Assembly (NCBI GenBank): GCA_934465125.1
Contig: CAKSKO010000099.1
Coordinates: forward strand, 1 to 5,350
Length of the DNA: 5,350 nt
Origin: an uncultured Eubacteriales bacterium
GTDB taxonomy: Bacteria; Bacillota; Clostridia; Oscillospirales; Acutalibacteraceae
Reading direction: 5' to 3'
The translations under genes were made by a program, and so were the position numbers. Positions 1 to 5,350 of this stretch are shown piece by piece. Position 1 is the stretch's first letter; each line of letters starts with the position of its first letter. The notes under the pieces are model-generated. The model ran no database searches and was not told the DNA's origin. It saw only the letters and a program-made list of their open reading frames with translations.

Positions 1-1983
1 CTAGCTGACATCCGCAACATCAAGGTAGAGATGTCCGTTTTCGATGATATATTCTTTGCGGCCAGATAAATTATCTCCGAGCAAAATATCGAAAATCTCA
101 GCTGTTTTTGCAACATCCGTCGGTATCACCTTAATAAGCCTTCGTGTCGATGGATTCATCGTCGTTAAATTCATCATATCCGGTTCGTTTTCACCTAACC
201 CTTTGGAGCGCTGAATCGTATATTTCTCTTGCCCAATTTTATGAAGAAATAATTCTTTTTCACTTTCTGTATAGGCAAAATAAGTATTCTCTTTTGTATT
301 AATCTCATAAAGAGGCGACTCTGCAATGAATACCTTTCCCTGCTCTATCAGTGTGGGAGTCGGTTTATAGATCATCGTAAGCAAAAGAGTGCGAATTTGA
401 AATCCGTCAACGTCAGCATCTGTACAAAGAATCACCTTATTCCATCTTAACGAATCTAGGTCAAACGAAGAAAGTTCTTTATTAGCCTTTGATTTCACTT
501 CAACACCACAGCCAAGCACTTTAATTAAGTCGGTAATGATATCATTTTTGAAGATTTTACTGTAATCCGCCTTCAGACAATTTAAAATCTTTCCGCGAAT
601 CGGGATAATCGCCTGAAAATCGGGGTCGCGCGCCTGTTTACATGCTCCCAGCGCGGAATCTCCCTCCACAATAAACAATTCTCGTTCTTCTTTGTTCTTG
701 CTTCTGCAATCTACAAACTTCGCAACTCGGCTTGTAATATCCATATTGCTGGTAAGCTTTTTCTTTAAATTTAGCCTTGTTTTTTCCGCATCCTCGCGGC
801 TTCTCTTATTGATTAAGACTTGCGCTGCGATTTTGTCGGCATCCATGGGATTTTCAATAAAATAGATTTCCAGCTGATGCCGTAGTAACTCCACCATTGC
901 ATCTTGAATCCCCTTGTTGGTAATTGCTTTTTTTGTCTGATTCTCATAAGATGTGACACTTGAAAATGACGAAATGACAATTAAAAGGCAGTCTTCTACA
1001 TCTATAAAACTAATTTTGCTCTCATTCTTCGTATACTTTCCTGTCTGCTTTAAATAAGAATCGATTTGATAAACAAATGCATTTTTCACCGCTTTTTCTG
1101 GTGCGCCGCCGTATTCCAACCAACTCGAATTATGGTAATATTCCGATGCATGGATTTTGTTTGAAAACGTTACCGCAACGTTGATTTTTACTTTATATTC
1201 CGGTTTATCCTCGCGGTCACGCACCTTTTTCTCCGACTTCCAAAACTGAACCGGCGTTAAACCGTCTTCGCCCGCCATCTCTTTTACATGATCTATAATA
1301 CCATTTTCATAATAAAATTCGGTCGTTTCAAAATTTTTTCCAACTTGATTTTGAAAGATAAACCGAACCCCTGCGTTAACAATCGCCTGTCGTTTGATCA
1401 TATCAACAAAATAATCTGAAGAAACATCAATATCTGTAAAAACCTGTAAGTCCGGTTTCCAACGGATTTTTGTCCCGGTATCGTTCTTGCGATATGGTTC
1501 TTTTTTTAGCCCTCCAATATTTTCTCCGCGCTCAAATTGGAGGGTATAGCGAAAGCCATCCCTCCTAATATCGACATTCATATATTCGGAAGCATATTGC
1601 GTTGAGCAAAGACCAAGACCGTTGAGGCCTAATGAATACTCATAGCTTTCTGCTTCGTTATTGTTATATTTTCCCCCAGCATACAGCTCGCAAAACACCA
1701 ATTCCCAGTTAAAGCGCTGTTCATTGTTGTTAAAATCAACAGGGATTCCTCTTCCATGATCTTCAATCTCGATTGAATGGTCCTGGAAACGTGTAATGAT
1801 AATCTGCTTCCCATACCCTTCACGTGCTTCATCAATTGAATTCGATAATATCTCAAAAATGGAATGCTGGCATCCTTCAATTCCATCAGAGCCAAAAATT
1901 ACGGCAGGACGTTTGCGAACCCTGTCTGCACCTTTTAGTGAAGAAATACTATCATTTCCATAAGCAGTAGACTTCTTTTTCAT
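1..1983 (-). CDS. Divergent type IIA DNA topoisomerase, B subunit (GyrB/ParE-like ATPase)
   Basis: The 660-residue product is close to the usual length of Gram-positive GyrB/ParE. It should bind and hydrolyse ATP and carry the metal site for DNA cleavage, working as an A2B2 enzyme with a GyrA/ParC-like partner. The GHKL ATPase domain comes first: E44 (general base), N48 and D51-E52, D75-x-GRGIP to residue 81, AGGK to K105, GLNGLG at 119-124, TGT at 169-171, and the QTK loop at 349-351 in the transducer. The TOPRIM part has EGDSALG (E440), PIRGKILN (461-468), TDADVDG (D522, D524, D526) and QRSKGLGE (591-598). All catalytic residues are present, so it looks active. Several invariant motifs differ from normal GyrB (RKRPAVIFGS for RKRPGMYIGS, GLNGLG for GLHGVG, EGDSALG for EGDSAGG), pointing to an extra paralogue rather than the housekeeping gyrB or parE. 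The ATG is preceded by GGAGG six bases upstream, and the TAG stop is the first three bases of the window. Topoisomerase type is certain; the in vivo role is not. Confidence 0.93.
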   Translation of the reverse strand: MKKKSTAYGNDSISSLKGADRVRKRPAVIFGSDGIEGCQHSIFEILSNSIDEAREGYGKQIIITRFQDHSIEIEDHGRGIPVDFNNNEQRFNWELVFCELYAGGKYNNNEAESYEYSLGLNGLGLCSTQYASEYMNVDIRRDGFRYTLQFERGENIGGLKKEPYRKNDTGTKIRWKPDLQVFTDIDVSSDYFVDMIKRQAIVNAGVRFIFQNQVGKNFETTEFYYENGIIDHVKEMAGEDGLTPVQFWKSEKKVRDREDKPEYKVKINVAVTFSNKIHASEYYHNSSWLEYGGAPEKAVKNAFVYQIDSYLKQTGKYTKNESKISFIDVEDCLLIVISSFSSVTSYENQTKKAITNKGIQDAMVELLRHQLEIYFIENPMDADKIAAQVLINKRSREDAEKTRLNLKKKLTSNMDITSRVAKFVDCRSKNKEERELFIVEGDSALGACKQARDPDFQAIIPIRGKILNCLKADYSKIFKNDIITDLIKVLGCGVEVKSKANKELSSFDLDSLRWNKVILCTDADVDGFQIRTLLLTMIYKPTPTLIEQGKVFIAESPLYEINTKENTYFAYTESEKELFLHKIGQEKYTIQRSKGLGENEPDMMNLTTMNPSTRRLIKVIPTDVAKTAEIFDILLGDNLSGRKEYIIENGHLYLDVADVS

Positions 1984-1989
1984 CCTATT

Positions 1990-1994
1990 CCTCC
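1990..1994 (-). promoter_or_regulatory. Ribosome binding site of the topoisomerase B-subunit gene
   Basis: GGAGG is read on the minus strand, six bases (AATAGG) before the ATG at 1983. It supports this start and no upstream alternative. Confidence 0.85.
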
Positions 1995-2004
1995 ATTTGT
2001 TTTC

Positions 2005-2052
2005 ATTTTACAACTACTATAACCTTGAACAATTTATTTATCAAAGTAAAAT
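2005..2052. repeat. 7-bp inverted repeat bracketing the topoisomerase promoter
   Basis: ATTTTAC at 2005-2011 and its exact complement GTAAAAT at 2046-2052 flank the promoter with a 34-bp gap. One arm abuts the -35 box and the other covers the predicted start site; arm centres are 41 bp apart, close to four helical turns. It may be an operator pair or chance in AT-rich DNA. Confidence 0.35.
2016..2044 (-). promoter_or_regulatory. Sigma-A-type promoter of the topoisomerase B-subunit gene
   Basis: On the minus strand TTGATA (2044 to 2039, five of six matches to TTGACA) is separated by exactly 17 bp from TATAGT (2021 to 2016, five of six matches to TATAAT). Transcription would start near 2009, giving a leader of about 25 bases that contains the GGAGG site. 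This is the best promoter match in the window's intergenic regions. It makes the topoisomerase a separately transcribed unit, although no terminator is visible behind the upstream membrane-protein gene, so read-through is also possible. This is inferred from consensus only. Confidence 0.72.
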
Positions 2053-2066
2053 TTATCCTAAAACCG

Positions 2067-2759
2067 TTATTTCAAATCAATCCCACCGAAAACCGCAACA
2101 TATTTAATAATTACAAGCGGTAAGCTTGGGTCGCTTGATTCACGCACTTTGCCATCCACACCTCCAAAAATCGGAACTCCATCTGTTTGTACACGGCAAT
2201 TCGGCGGTAGTAAAATCGTTACCCCTCCAAAAATAGATGTTATCTCAAAAACAGCATTATTTGTGATCTTAGCTGAACGTAAATCAAGGTCGACTCCTCC
2301 AAAGATCGCGGTCAAGGTCCCGCCGCATACATTTTGTGAATCGCTTCTCGTGTCCACTCCGCCAAATATCGTAGTACGTGTAATAAAATCACTGTCATCA
2401 AATTCCGTATTTTGAACAAACTCCATTTGATTTCTATGTACACGACATTTTCTGAAATTACCAAAAAGAAGCCACATTCCAGAAATGACAAGCAGCAGAA
2501 TGATAAATATTTCTGTAGAAAATCCACTAATCCATCCTTGTGCATCCGCAAGTAACCAAACTCCAAATGAAACAAGCAAGATGGACCAGAGCGACAAACC
2601 ATAACTAATGATGCCGGCCAATCCCGGAACAATGATAAAGATCGTCCACCAACCGCTAAAGTTTGTGATACTCCACCATCCCACAACATTCCCTAGCAAT
2701 AGTAAGGCAATTCCTAAAAAAACTGTTCCAAATAAAATCCGTGTTGCATTTTTTCTCAT
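2067..2759 (-). CDS. LiaF-like four-helix membrane protein with FGG-repeat C-terminal domain
   Basis: The 230-residue protein begins with four hydrophobic segments at about 8-29, 36-53, 57-71 and 83-100, matching the small N-terminal membrane domain shared by LiaI/LiaF-type proteins. A hydrophilic C-terminal domain follows, with five copies of FGG[V/I] at F132, F153, F177, F198 and F224, spaced 21, 24, 21 and 26 residues, as expected for a repetitive beta structure. This layout matches the LiaF / cell-wall-active antibiotic response (DUF2154-type) family. In Bacillus, LiaF restrains the LiaSR two-component system that senses cell-wall antibiotics. No kinase or regulator gene adjoins it here, so a sensor-inhibitor role is only an analogy. 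The ATG lies 11 bases after GAGG (2774-2771), a longish spacing, with a weak AGAAG nearer. The ftsH terminator ends 26 bp upstream and I see no promoter of its own. Family assignment is fairly secure; function is inferred. Confidence 0.85.
   Translation of the reverse strand: MRKNATRILFGTVFLGIALLLLGNVVGWWSITNFSGWWTIFIIVPGLAGIISYGLSLWSILLVSFGVWLLADAQGWISGFSTEIFIILLLVISGMWLLFGNFRKCRVHRNQMEFVQNTEFDDSDFITRTTIFGGVDTRSDSQNVCGGTLTAIFGGVDLDLRSAKITNNAVFEITSIFGGVTILLPPNCRVQTDGVPIFGGVDGKVRESSDPSLPLVIIKYVAVFGGIDLK
2076..2369 (-). repeat. Five in-frame FGG[V/I] coding repeats
   Basis: This stretch encodes the five FGG repeats of the LiaF-like protein (residues 131-228). The DNA copies share a TTTGGNGGNGTNGA-like core on the minus strand and vary at third positions, as expected for an old protein repeat under selection rather than a recent tandem duplication. 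Confidence 0.75.
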
Positions 2760-2785
2760 ATCTTCTGACGCCTCTTTATCCTCTT

Positions 2786-2815
2786 AAAAAGGGAAGCGCT
2801 TTGGCACTCCCCTTT
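2786..2815 (-). terminator. Intrinsic terminator behind ftsH
   Basis: On the minus strand an 11-bp stem (arm 2815-2805 with arm 2798-2788, including two G-U pairs) closes a 6-base loop, CCAAAG. The second arm runs into TTTTT (2790-2786). It starts 15 bases after the ftsH stop codon and fits the end of the hpt-ftsH operon. The T-run is short and shared with the stem, so termination may be partial, letting some transcripts reach the LiaF-like gene. Confidence 0.72.
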
Positions 2816-2830
2816 CTTAATACGTTATTT

Positions 2831-4720
2831 TTATTCTTGTTTTGTCTGTTCTGCAGCATTTTGGGAATCTTCTACTTTTAATTTTCCTTCCATAATCTCT
2901 ACAAATTCTTCTCCGCTTACTTTTTCATTCAAGCAAAGATACTCGGCCAGTATGTTAAGTTGATCCATATGGTTCTTGAGAATTTCCTCAGTTGTTTGGT
3001 AGCCTGTTCTGATAATAGAGCGTACTTCTTCGTCAATTTCCGCCGCCGTTTTTTCAGAATAATTTTTAATATGCCCCATATCTCTACCGATGAAAACTTC
3101 GTTGTTATCAGACCCATAAGCAATCGGACCTAACTGATCGCTCATGCCGTATTTCGTTACCATGGCATGTGCTGTTTTTGTCGCTCGCTCAATATCGTTT
3201 GATGCACCTGTTGAGATATCTCCCAGAATCAGAGCTTCCGCTACACGTCCTCCAAGCAACACGACGATATCTTCATCCATCTCTTTTCTAGAACGGTATG
3301 AGCGATCCTCAGCAGGGAGCGACATTGTATATCCTCCCGCCATCCCTCTTGGAATGATTGAGATCTGGTGAACAGGATCCTGGGTCGGACAATAATACGT
3401 AGCGATTGCGTGCCCACTCTCGTGATAAGCGGTGATTCGCTTTTCTTTTTCACTCATCACACGGGATTTCTTCTCTGCGCCAACAACTACCTTAATCGTC
3501 GCTTCCTGGATTTCATCCATCGTAATCGCCCTTGAACTTTTGCGCGCTGCCAACAGCGCTGCCTCATTGATTAAATTTTCAAGATCTGCACCGGTAAACC
3601 CTGCTGTTGATTTTGCAATTGTTTTTAAATCAACGTCTGGCGCCAATGGCTTACCCTTCGAATGAACTTTTAAAATTTCTTCTCTTCCTTTAATATCTGG
3701 ATATCCGACGATTACCTGGCGGTCAAAACGACCCGGACGCATCAAAGCAGGATCTAAGATGTCAGGGCGGTTCGTCGCCGCAATCATAATAACACCCTCA
3801 TTCGCACCAAATCCATCCATCTCAACTAGCAACTGGTTAAGCGTCTGCTCTCGTTCGTCGTGTCCGCCACCAAGCCCTGCGCCGCGCTGACGACCTACCG
3901 CGTCAATTTCATCAATAAAGATGATGCAAGGGGAGTTCTTTTTCGCCTGGTCAAACAGGTCTCTCACTCTCGACGCACCCACACCGACAAACATCTCCAC
4001 AAAATCAGATCCCGAGATTGAGAAAAATGGTACTCCCGCTTCACCTGCAACCGCACGCGCCAAAAGTGTTTTACCTGTCCCCGGAGGGCCTACTAACAAT
4101 ACGCCTTTTGGAATACGCGCTCCTAACTCATTATATTTTTTAGGGTTCTTTAAAAATTCGACTATTTCATAAAGCTCTTCTTTTTCTTCATCTGCACCGG
4201 CGACGTCTGCAAACGTAGTTTTGCGTTTTTCATCCGCCATATTTTTGATTTTTGCCTTACCAAAGTTCATTTGTTTTGCACCGTCCCCCATTCCAGAAGA
4301 AAGGCGCCGCATTAAGAACCACCAGAACAGACCCATTAGTACAAGTAAAATCAAGGTCGGAAGCATATTGGAAATCCAAGAGGTATCTGCAGCCTTTATG
4401 AGATCATACGTCATAGGAGAATCCGGATTATTTTCATTGTACTCGTCAACATAGTCCTTGATATCATTATACATCAAGCTGACGCTCGGCGCTGTATAAT
4501 CAATCTCGGACGTACCGTCTTTGAGTTTCAATTTCATTTCCCCGGTGCCCAAGTTCATACTATACTCAGTAACCTGCTGATTCCGGAAATATCCGACAAT
4601 CTCAGAGTAATTATATGTTTTTTTAGGTCCTGTATTCCAAACAGCGGCAATAATTAAAATAATCAGGATCGGAATTCCTAAGTAGAATAACAAGCTTCTC
4701 CAAGTTTTTTTATTATCCAA
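2831..4720 (-). CDS. ftsH: ATP-dependent zinc metalloprotease FtsH
   Basis: FtsH is a hexameric membrane-anchored AAA+ protease that extracts and degrades misassembled membrane proteins and short-lived regulators. The 629-residue product has the full layout: membrane helix 1 (about 9-28), an extracytoplasmic domain (29-116), membrane helix 2 (about 117-137), the AAA+ module and the protease domain. Visible motifs are Walker A GPPGTGKT (211-218), the pore loop MFVG (243-246), Walker B IIFIDEID (266-273), the second region of homology with arginine fingers R328 and R331, the zinc site HESGH (H433, E434, H437) and the probable third ligand D509 in STGASND. The tail after about residue 613 is hydrophilic and probably disordered. 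No in-frame ATG precedes residue 55, so TTG at 4720-4718 is chosen as start, ten bases after AAGGAGG. It follows hpt by 51 bp, probably in the same transcript, and is closed by a terminator. Confidence 0.97.
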   Translation of the reverse strand: MDNKKTWRSLLFYLGIPILIILIIAAVWNTGPKKTYNYSEIVGYFRNQQVTEYSMNLGTGEMKLKLKDGTSEIDYTAPSVSLMYNDIKDYVDEYNENNPDSPMTYDLIKAADTSWISNMLPTLILLVLMGLFWWFLMRRLSSGMGDGAKQMNFGKAKIKNMADEKRKTTFADVAGADEEKEELYEIVEFLKNPKKYNELGARIPKGVLLVGPPGTGKTLLARAVAGEAGVPFFSISGSDFVEMFVGVGASRVRDLFDQAKKNSPCIIFIDEIDAVGRQRGAGLGGGHDEREQTLNQLLVEMDGFGANEGVIMIAATNRPDILDPALMRPGRFDRQVIVGYPDIKGREEILKVHSKGKPLAPDVDLKTIAKSTAGFTGADLENLINEAALLAARKSSRAITMDEIQEATIKVVVGAEKKSRVMSEKEKRITAYHESGHAIATYYCPTQDPVHQISIIPRGMAGGYTMSLPAEDRSYRSRKEMDEDIVVLLGGRVAEALILGDISTGASNDIERATKTAHAMVTKYGMSDQLGPIAYGSDNNEVFIGRDMGHIKNYSEKTAAEIDEEVRSIIRTGYQTTEEILKNHMDQLNILAEYLCLNEKVSGEEFVEIMEGKLKVEDSQNAAEQTKQE

Positions 4721-4727
4721 TCTCCAT
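4713..4727 (-). other. Four-codon micro-ORF (MEIG, stop) overlapping the ftsH start
   Basis: ATG-GAG-ATT-GGA-TAA is read in a different frame from ftsH and spans its TTG start codon. It is a real reading frame, but its ATG is only three bases from the Shine-Dalgarno site. It could tune ftsH initiation, or reflect a base error near the start; it may equally be meaningless. Confidence 0.3.
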
Positions 4728-4730
4728 GCT

Positions 4731-4737
4731 CCTCCTT
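4731..4737 (-). promoter_or_regulatory. Ribosome binding site deciding the TTG start of ftsH
   Basis: AAGGAGG, a near-perfect anti-16S match, sits ten bases before the in-frame TTG (4720-4718) and only three bases before an out-of-frame ATG (4727-4725). Three bases is too close for normal initiation, and that ATG frame stops after four codons. The site therefore supports TTG, with somewhat long spacing. Confidence 0.75.
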
Positions 4738-4771
4738 GATTACATTTCTATACATAGGATAAATGTGTCTA

Positions 4772-5311
4772 TTAGTCGCTGTAAACACTCTCTTTGAGCA
4801 CCCCTACAAATGGAAGATTACGGTATCTTTCATCGTAATCCAACCCATATCCTATTACAAATTCGTCCGGAATCCTGCTGCCTACATAATCTGCGCTAAT
4901 CCCGGTCTTTCTTCTTTCAGGTTTATCGAGAAGTGTACAAATTTTAATACTCGATGGATTTCTGGAAGCCAAAAGTTCGAGTATGTAGCTTAAGGTAATC
5001 CCGCTGTCGAGAATGTCCTCAACGACTAACACATCATATCCTTCGACAGACATATCCAGATCCTTTATAATTTTTGCAACTCCGCTGCTGCGAAGTCCCC
5101 CTGAATAGCTGGAGACCGCCATAAAGTCAATCCTACAGTGGATATTAATCTCTCTCATCAAATCGGCCATAAAAACAATAGAGCCTTTCAGCACACTGAT
5201 CATCAGCAAATTTTTGTCTTTATAGTCTTCGCTGATTTGCTCTCCTAATCTCTTGACTACCGATTTAATCTCTTCTTCACTCAATAATACTTTTTCAACA
5301 TCGTTTATCAT
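4772..5311 (-). CDS. hpt: Hypoxanthine (guanine) phosphoribosyltransferase
   Basis: This cytoplasmic purine-salvage enzyme joins hypoxanthine or guanine to PRPP, giving IMP or GMP plus pyrophosphate. The 179-residue length is standard for bacterial HPRT. Visible motifs in order are the pyrophosphate loop LKGS (41-44), the flexible catalytic loop starting SSYSGG (67-72), the PRPP-binding signature VVEDILDSGITL (96-107; acidic pair E98-D99), the purine-side LLDKPERR (127-134; K130) and FVIGYGLDYDERYRNLP (151-167), which holds the base-contacting and metal-binding residues near the C-terminus. The ATG at 5311-5309 follows AAAGGAG (5325-5319) by seven bases. In many Firmicutes hpt lies between tilS and ftsH; ftsH is indeed next, 51 bp downstream, while the tilS position falls outside the window. 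Nothing is truncated or missing. Base preference (hypoxanthine against guanine or xanthine) cannot be read from sequence alone, but the motifs fit HPRT better than XPRT. Confidence 0.96.
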   Translation of the reverse strand: MINDVEKVLLSEEEIKSVVKRLGEQISEDYKDKNLLMISVLKGSIVFMADLMREINIHCRIDFMAVSSYSGGLRSSGVAKIIKDLDMSVEGYDVLVVEDILDSGITLSYILELLASRNPSSIKICTLLDKPERRKTGISADYVGSRIPDEFVIGYGLDYDERYRNLPFVGVLKESVYSD

Positions 5312-5318
5312 TCTTACA

Positions 5319-5325
5319 CTCCTTT
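5319..5325 (-). promoter_or_regulatory. hpt: Ribosome binding site of hpt
   Basis: AAAGGAG on the minus strand lies seven bases before the hpt ATG, which fixes that start. Only 25 bases remain upstream to the window edge, too few to judge a promoter. Confidence 0.85.
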
Positions 5326-5350
5326 GGAAAAATCATAACAACTTTTTTTG

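Noticed and set aside
1984..2066. Search for a terminator behind the LiaF-like gene
   Set aside because: No GC-rich stem followed by a T-run is present on the minus strand. The only inverted repeat is AT-rich and widely spaced around the promoter.
2149..2415. Plus-strand open frame with a repeated TPPKI pattern
   Set aside because: It is the exact antisense image of the FGG repeats in the LiaF-like gene, so the repeat comes from the coding strand. It has no ribosome binding site or recognisable family.
2771..2774. Possible ECF-type -10 element (CGTC at 2770-2767, beside GAGG) before the LiaF-like gene
   Set aside because: There is no AAC-type -35 element at 16-17 bp upstream, and the transcript would start at about the ATG itself, leaving no ribosome binding site.
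2312..4454. Several 60-125 codon open frames overlapping the LiaF-like gene and ftsH in other frames
   Set aside because: They lie wholly inside genes with clear family motifs, show low-complexity or unrecognisable protein, and have no own start signals.
4721..4771. Possible separate promoter for ftsH in the hpt-ftsH gap (TAGACA followed by TATAGA)
   Set aside because: The spacing is only 13 bp, and no -10-like box lies 16-18 bp after TAGACA. Co-transcription with hpt is simpler.
4763..4993. Plus-strand open frame antisense to the 3' end of hpt
   Set aside because: It overlaps the conserved C-terminal HPRT motifs and has no family resemblance, so it is a shadow frame.
5332..5337. TATGAT resembling a -10 box upstream of hpt
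   Set aside because: The matching -35 position would fall beyond the window edge, and hpt is commonly transcribed from upstream of tilS, so it cannot be supported.

Overview
The window carries four complete protein genes, all read on the minus strand, so gene order runs from the right edge to the left. The content suggests a low-to-moderate GC Gram-positive anaerobe of the Clostridia (Lachnospiraceae or Oscillospiraceae type). The reasons are strong AGGAGG-type ribosome binding sites, the hpt-ftsH pair typical of Firmicutes, a LiaF-like membrane protein, and a divergent second-type GyrB/ParE paralogue of a kind I associate with Clostridia. The genus cannot be fixed from the sequence.

Right part (5311 to 2831, minus): hpt (hypoxanthine-guanine phosphoribosyltransferase) is followed after 51 bp by ftsH (membrane AAA+ zinc protease), which appears to start at TTG. 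In Firmicutes these two usually follow tilS in one housekeeping operon; tilS, if present, lies beyond the right edge. A stem-loop with a short T-run (2815 to 2786) just after the ftsH stop looks like the operon's terminator.

Middle (2759 to 2067, minus): a four-helix membrane protein with a C-terminal domain built around five FGG[V/I] repeats. It resembles LiaF / cell-wall-active antibiotic response proteins, but no liaS/liaR-like two-component genes lie in the window. There is almost no room for a private promoter between the ftsH terminator and this gene.

Left part (1983 to 1, minus): a full-length, catalytically intact but divergent type IIA topoisomerase B subunit (GHKL ATPase plus TOPRIM), ending exactly at the left edge. 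It has its own near-consensus sigma-A promoter (TTGATA, 17 bp, TATAGT) in the 83-bp gap upstream, bracketed by a 7-bp inverted repeat. Its A-subunit partner is expected just beyond the left edge.

The genes are not one pathway: purine salvage and membrane-protein quality control (hpt-ftsH), a probable envelope-stress protein, and a separately promoted topoisomerase unit. No RNA genes, insertion sequences, CRISPR arrays or gene-free stretches above 300 bp were seen. I found no convincing wholly new system; the most interesting items are the divergent topoisomerase with its promoter architecture and the orphan LiaF-like gene behind a terminator.
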